This document shows positions 63,999 through 64,000 of a stretch of 64,000 nt of DNA, in pieces (position 1 is the stretch's first letter; every line of letters starts with the position of its first letter). Position numbers and translations under genes: made by a program. Source of the DNA: Variovorax paradoxus NBRC 15149 (GTDB lineage: Bacteria; Pseudomonadota; Gammaproteobacteria; Burkholderiales; Burkholderiaceae_C); the NCBI RefSeq assembly GCF_001591365.1, contig NZ_BCUT01000001.1:1674001-1738000 (forward strand), written 5' to 3'. The notes beneath the pieces were generated by a model. It made no database searches and was not told the DNA's origin. It worked only from the letters and a program-made list of their open reading frames with translations.

Positions 63999-64000
63999 TT

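Overview
The window is a contiguous piece of a high-GC betaproteobacterial chromosome. Gene content and order (accB-accC-prmA, rodA/tldD/aroG, RNase II-like/tonB/aroE/mtgA, a ftsQ-ftsA-ftsZ-lpxC end of the division cluster, nrdA-nrdB followed by a histone H1-like gene) fit Comamonadaceae, most likely Variovorax or a close relative. That assignment rests on recognising families and gene order, not on a search. There are no rRNA or tRNA genes, CRISPR arrays, insertion sequences or phage genes that I can see. Codon use is even throughout and almost every base is in a core or conserved gene, so this is chromosomal backbone rather than an accessory island.

Layout. 0-8.2 kb: a ROK sugar kinase, HisN-type phosphatase, a TauD-type dioxygenase, a MidA-type methyltransferase, then a plus-strand folate/tRNA group (FolM-like SDR, folB, ttcA), a DUF4136 lipoprotein and a histidine phosphatase. 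8.2-12.6 kb: an RND efflux pump and its adaptor. 12.7-20.7 kb: miaB, the GlrK-QseG-GlrR envelope-stress two-component set, a 404-bp regulatory interval and mdoH/opgH. 20.7-27.2 kb: ffh, a CcsA-like membrane protein, PilS/PilR and ampD. 27.2-32.6 kb: nrdA, nrdB and a Lys/Ala-repeat histone H1-like gene. 32.6-39 kb: a minus-strand run of adenosine kinase, zinc-ribbon protein, prmA, accC, accB, a TlpA thioredoxin and a conserved unknown. 39-48.2 kb: mpl and a cupin on plus, then aroG, a BamE-like lipoprotein, tldD, rodA and a NarL-type two-component system on minus. 48.5-56.8 kb: YqiA esterase, RNB ribonuclease, TonB-like protein, aroE, mtgA, an acyltransferase with a CDP-diglyceride synthase-like partner, ruvC. 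56.8-64 kb: an SHMT-like PLP enzyme divergent from a LysR regulator, small unknowns, lpxC, ftsZ, ftsA and the 3' end of ftsQ.

Many genes serve the cell envelope: peptidoglycan synthesis and recycling (mpl, ampD, mtgA, rodA), lipid A (lpxC), phospholipid and fatty-acid precursors (accBC, acyltransferase, CDP-diglyceride synthase-like), periplasmic glucans (mdoH), protein targeting (ffh) and division (ftsQAZ).

Two regulatory arrangements stand out. (1) Between glrR and mdoH lies a textbook sigma-54 promoter preceded by two IHF-type sites and two dyads, one of them an exact match to the enterobacterial GlrR-binding pattern TGTC-N10-GACA. This is the glmY-type promoter architecture, but placed in front of a glucan glucosyltransferase instead of a small RNA. 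(2) The DAHP synthase gene aroG is preceded by a 24-codon leader peptide whose codons 7-14 read Tyr-Phe-Phe-Ala-Tyr-Phe-Trp-Phe, followed by an intrinsic terminator and a segment that can act as antiterminator. This is a transcription attenuator that would sense all three aromatic amino acids. Both are inferences from sequence and would need experimental confirmation.
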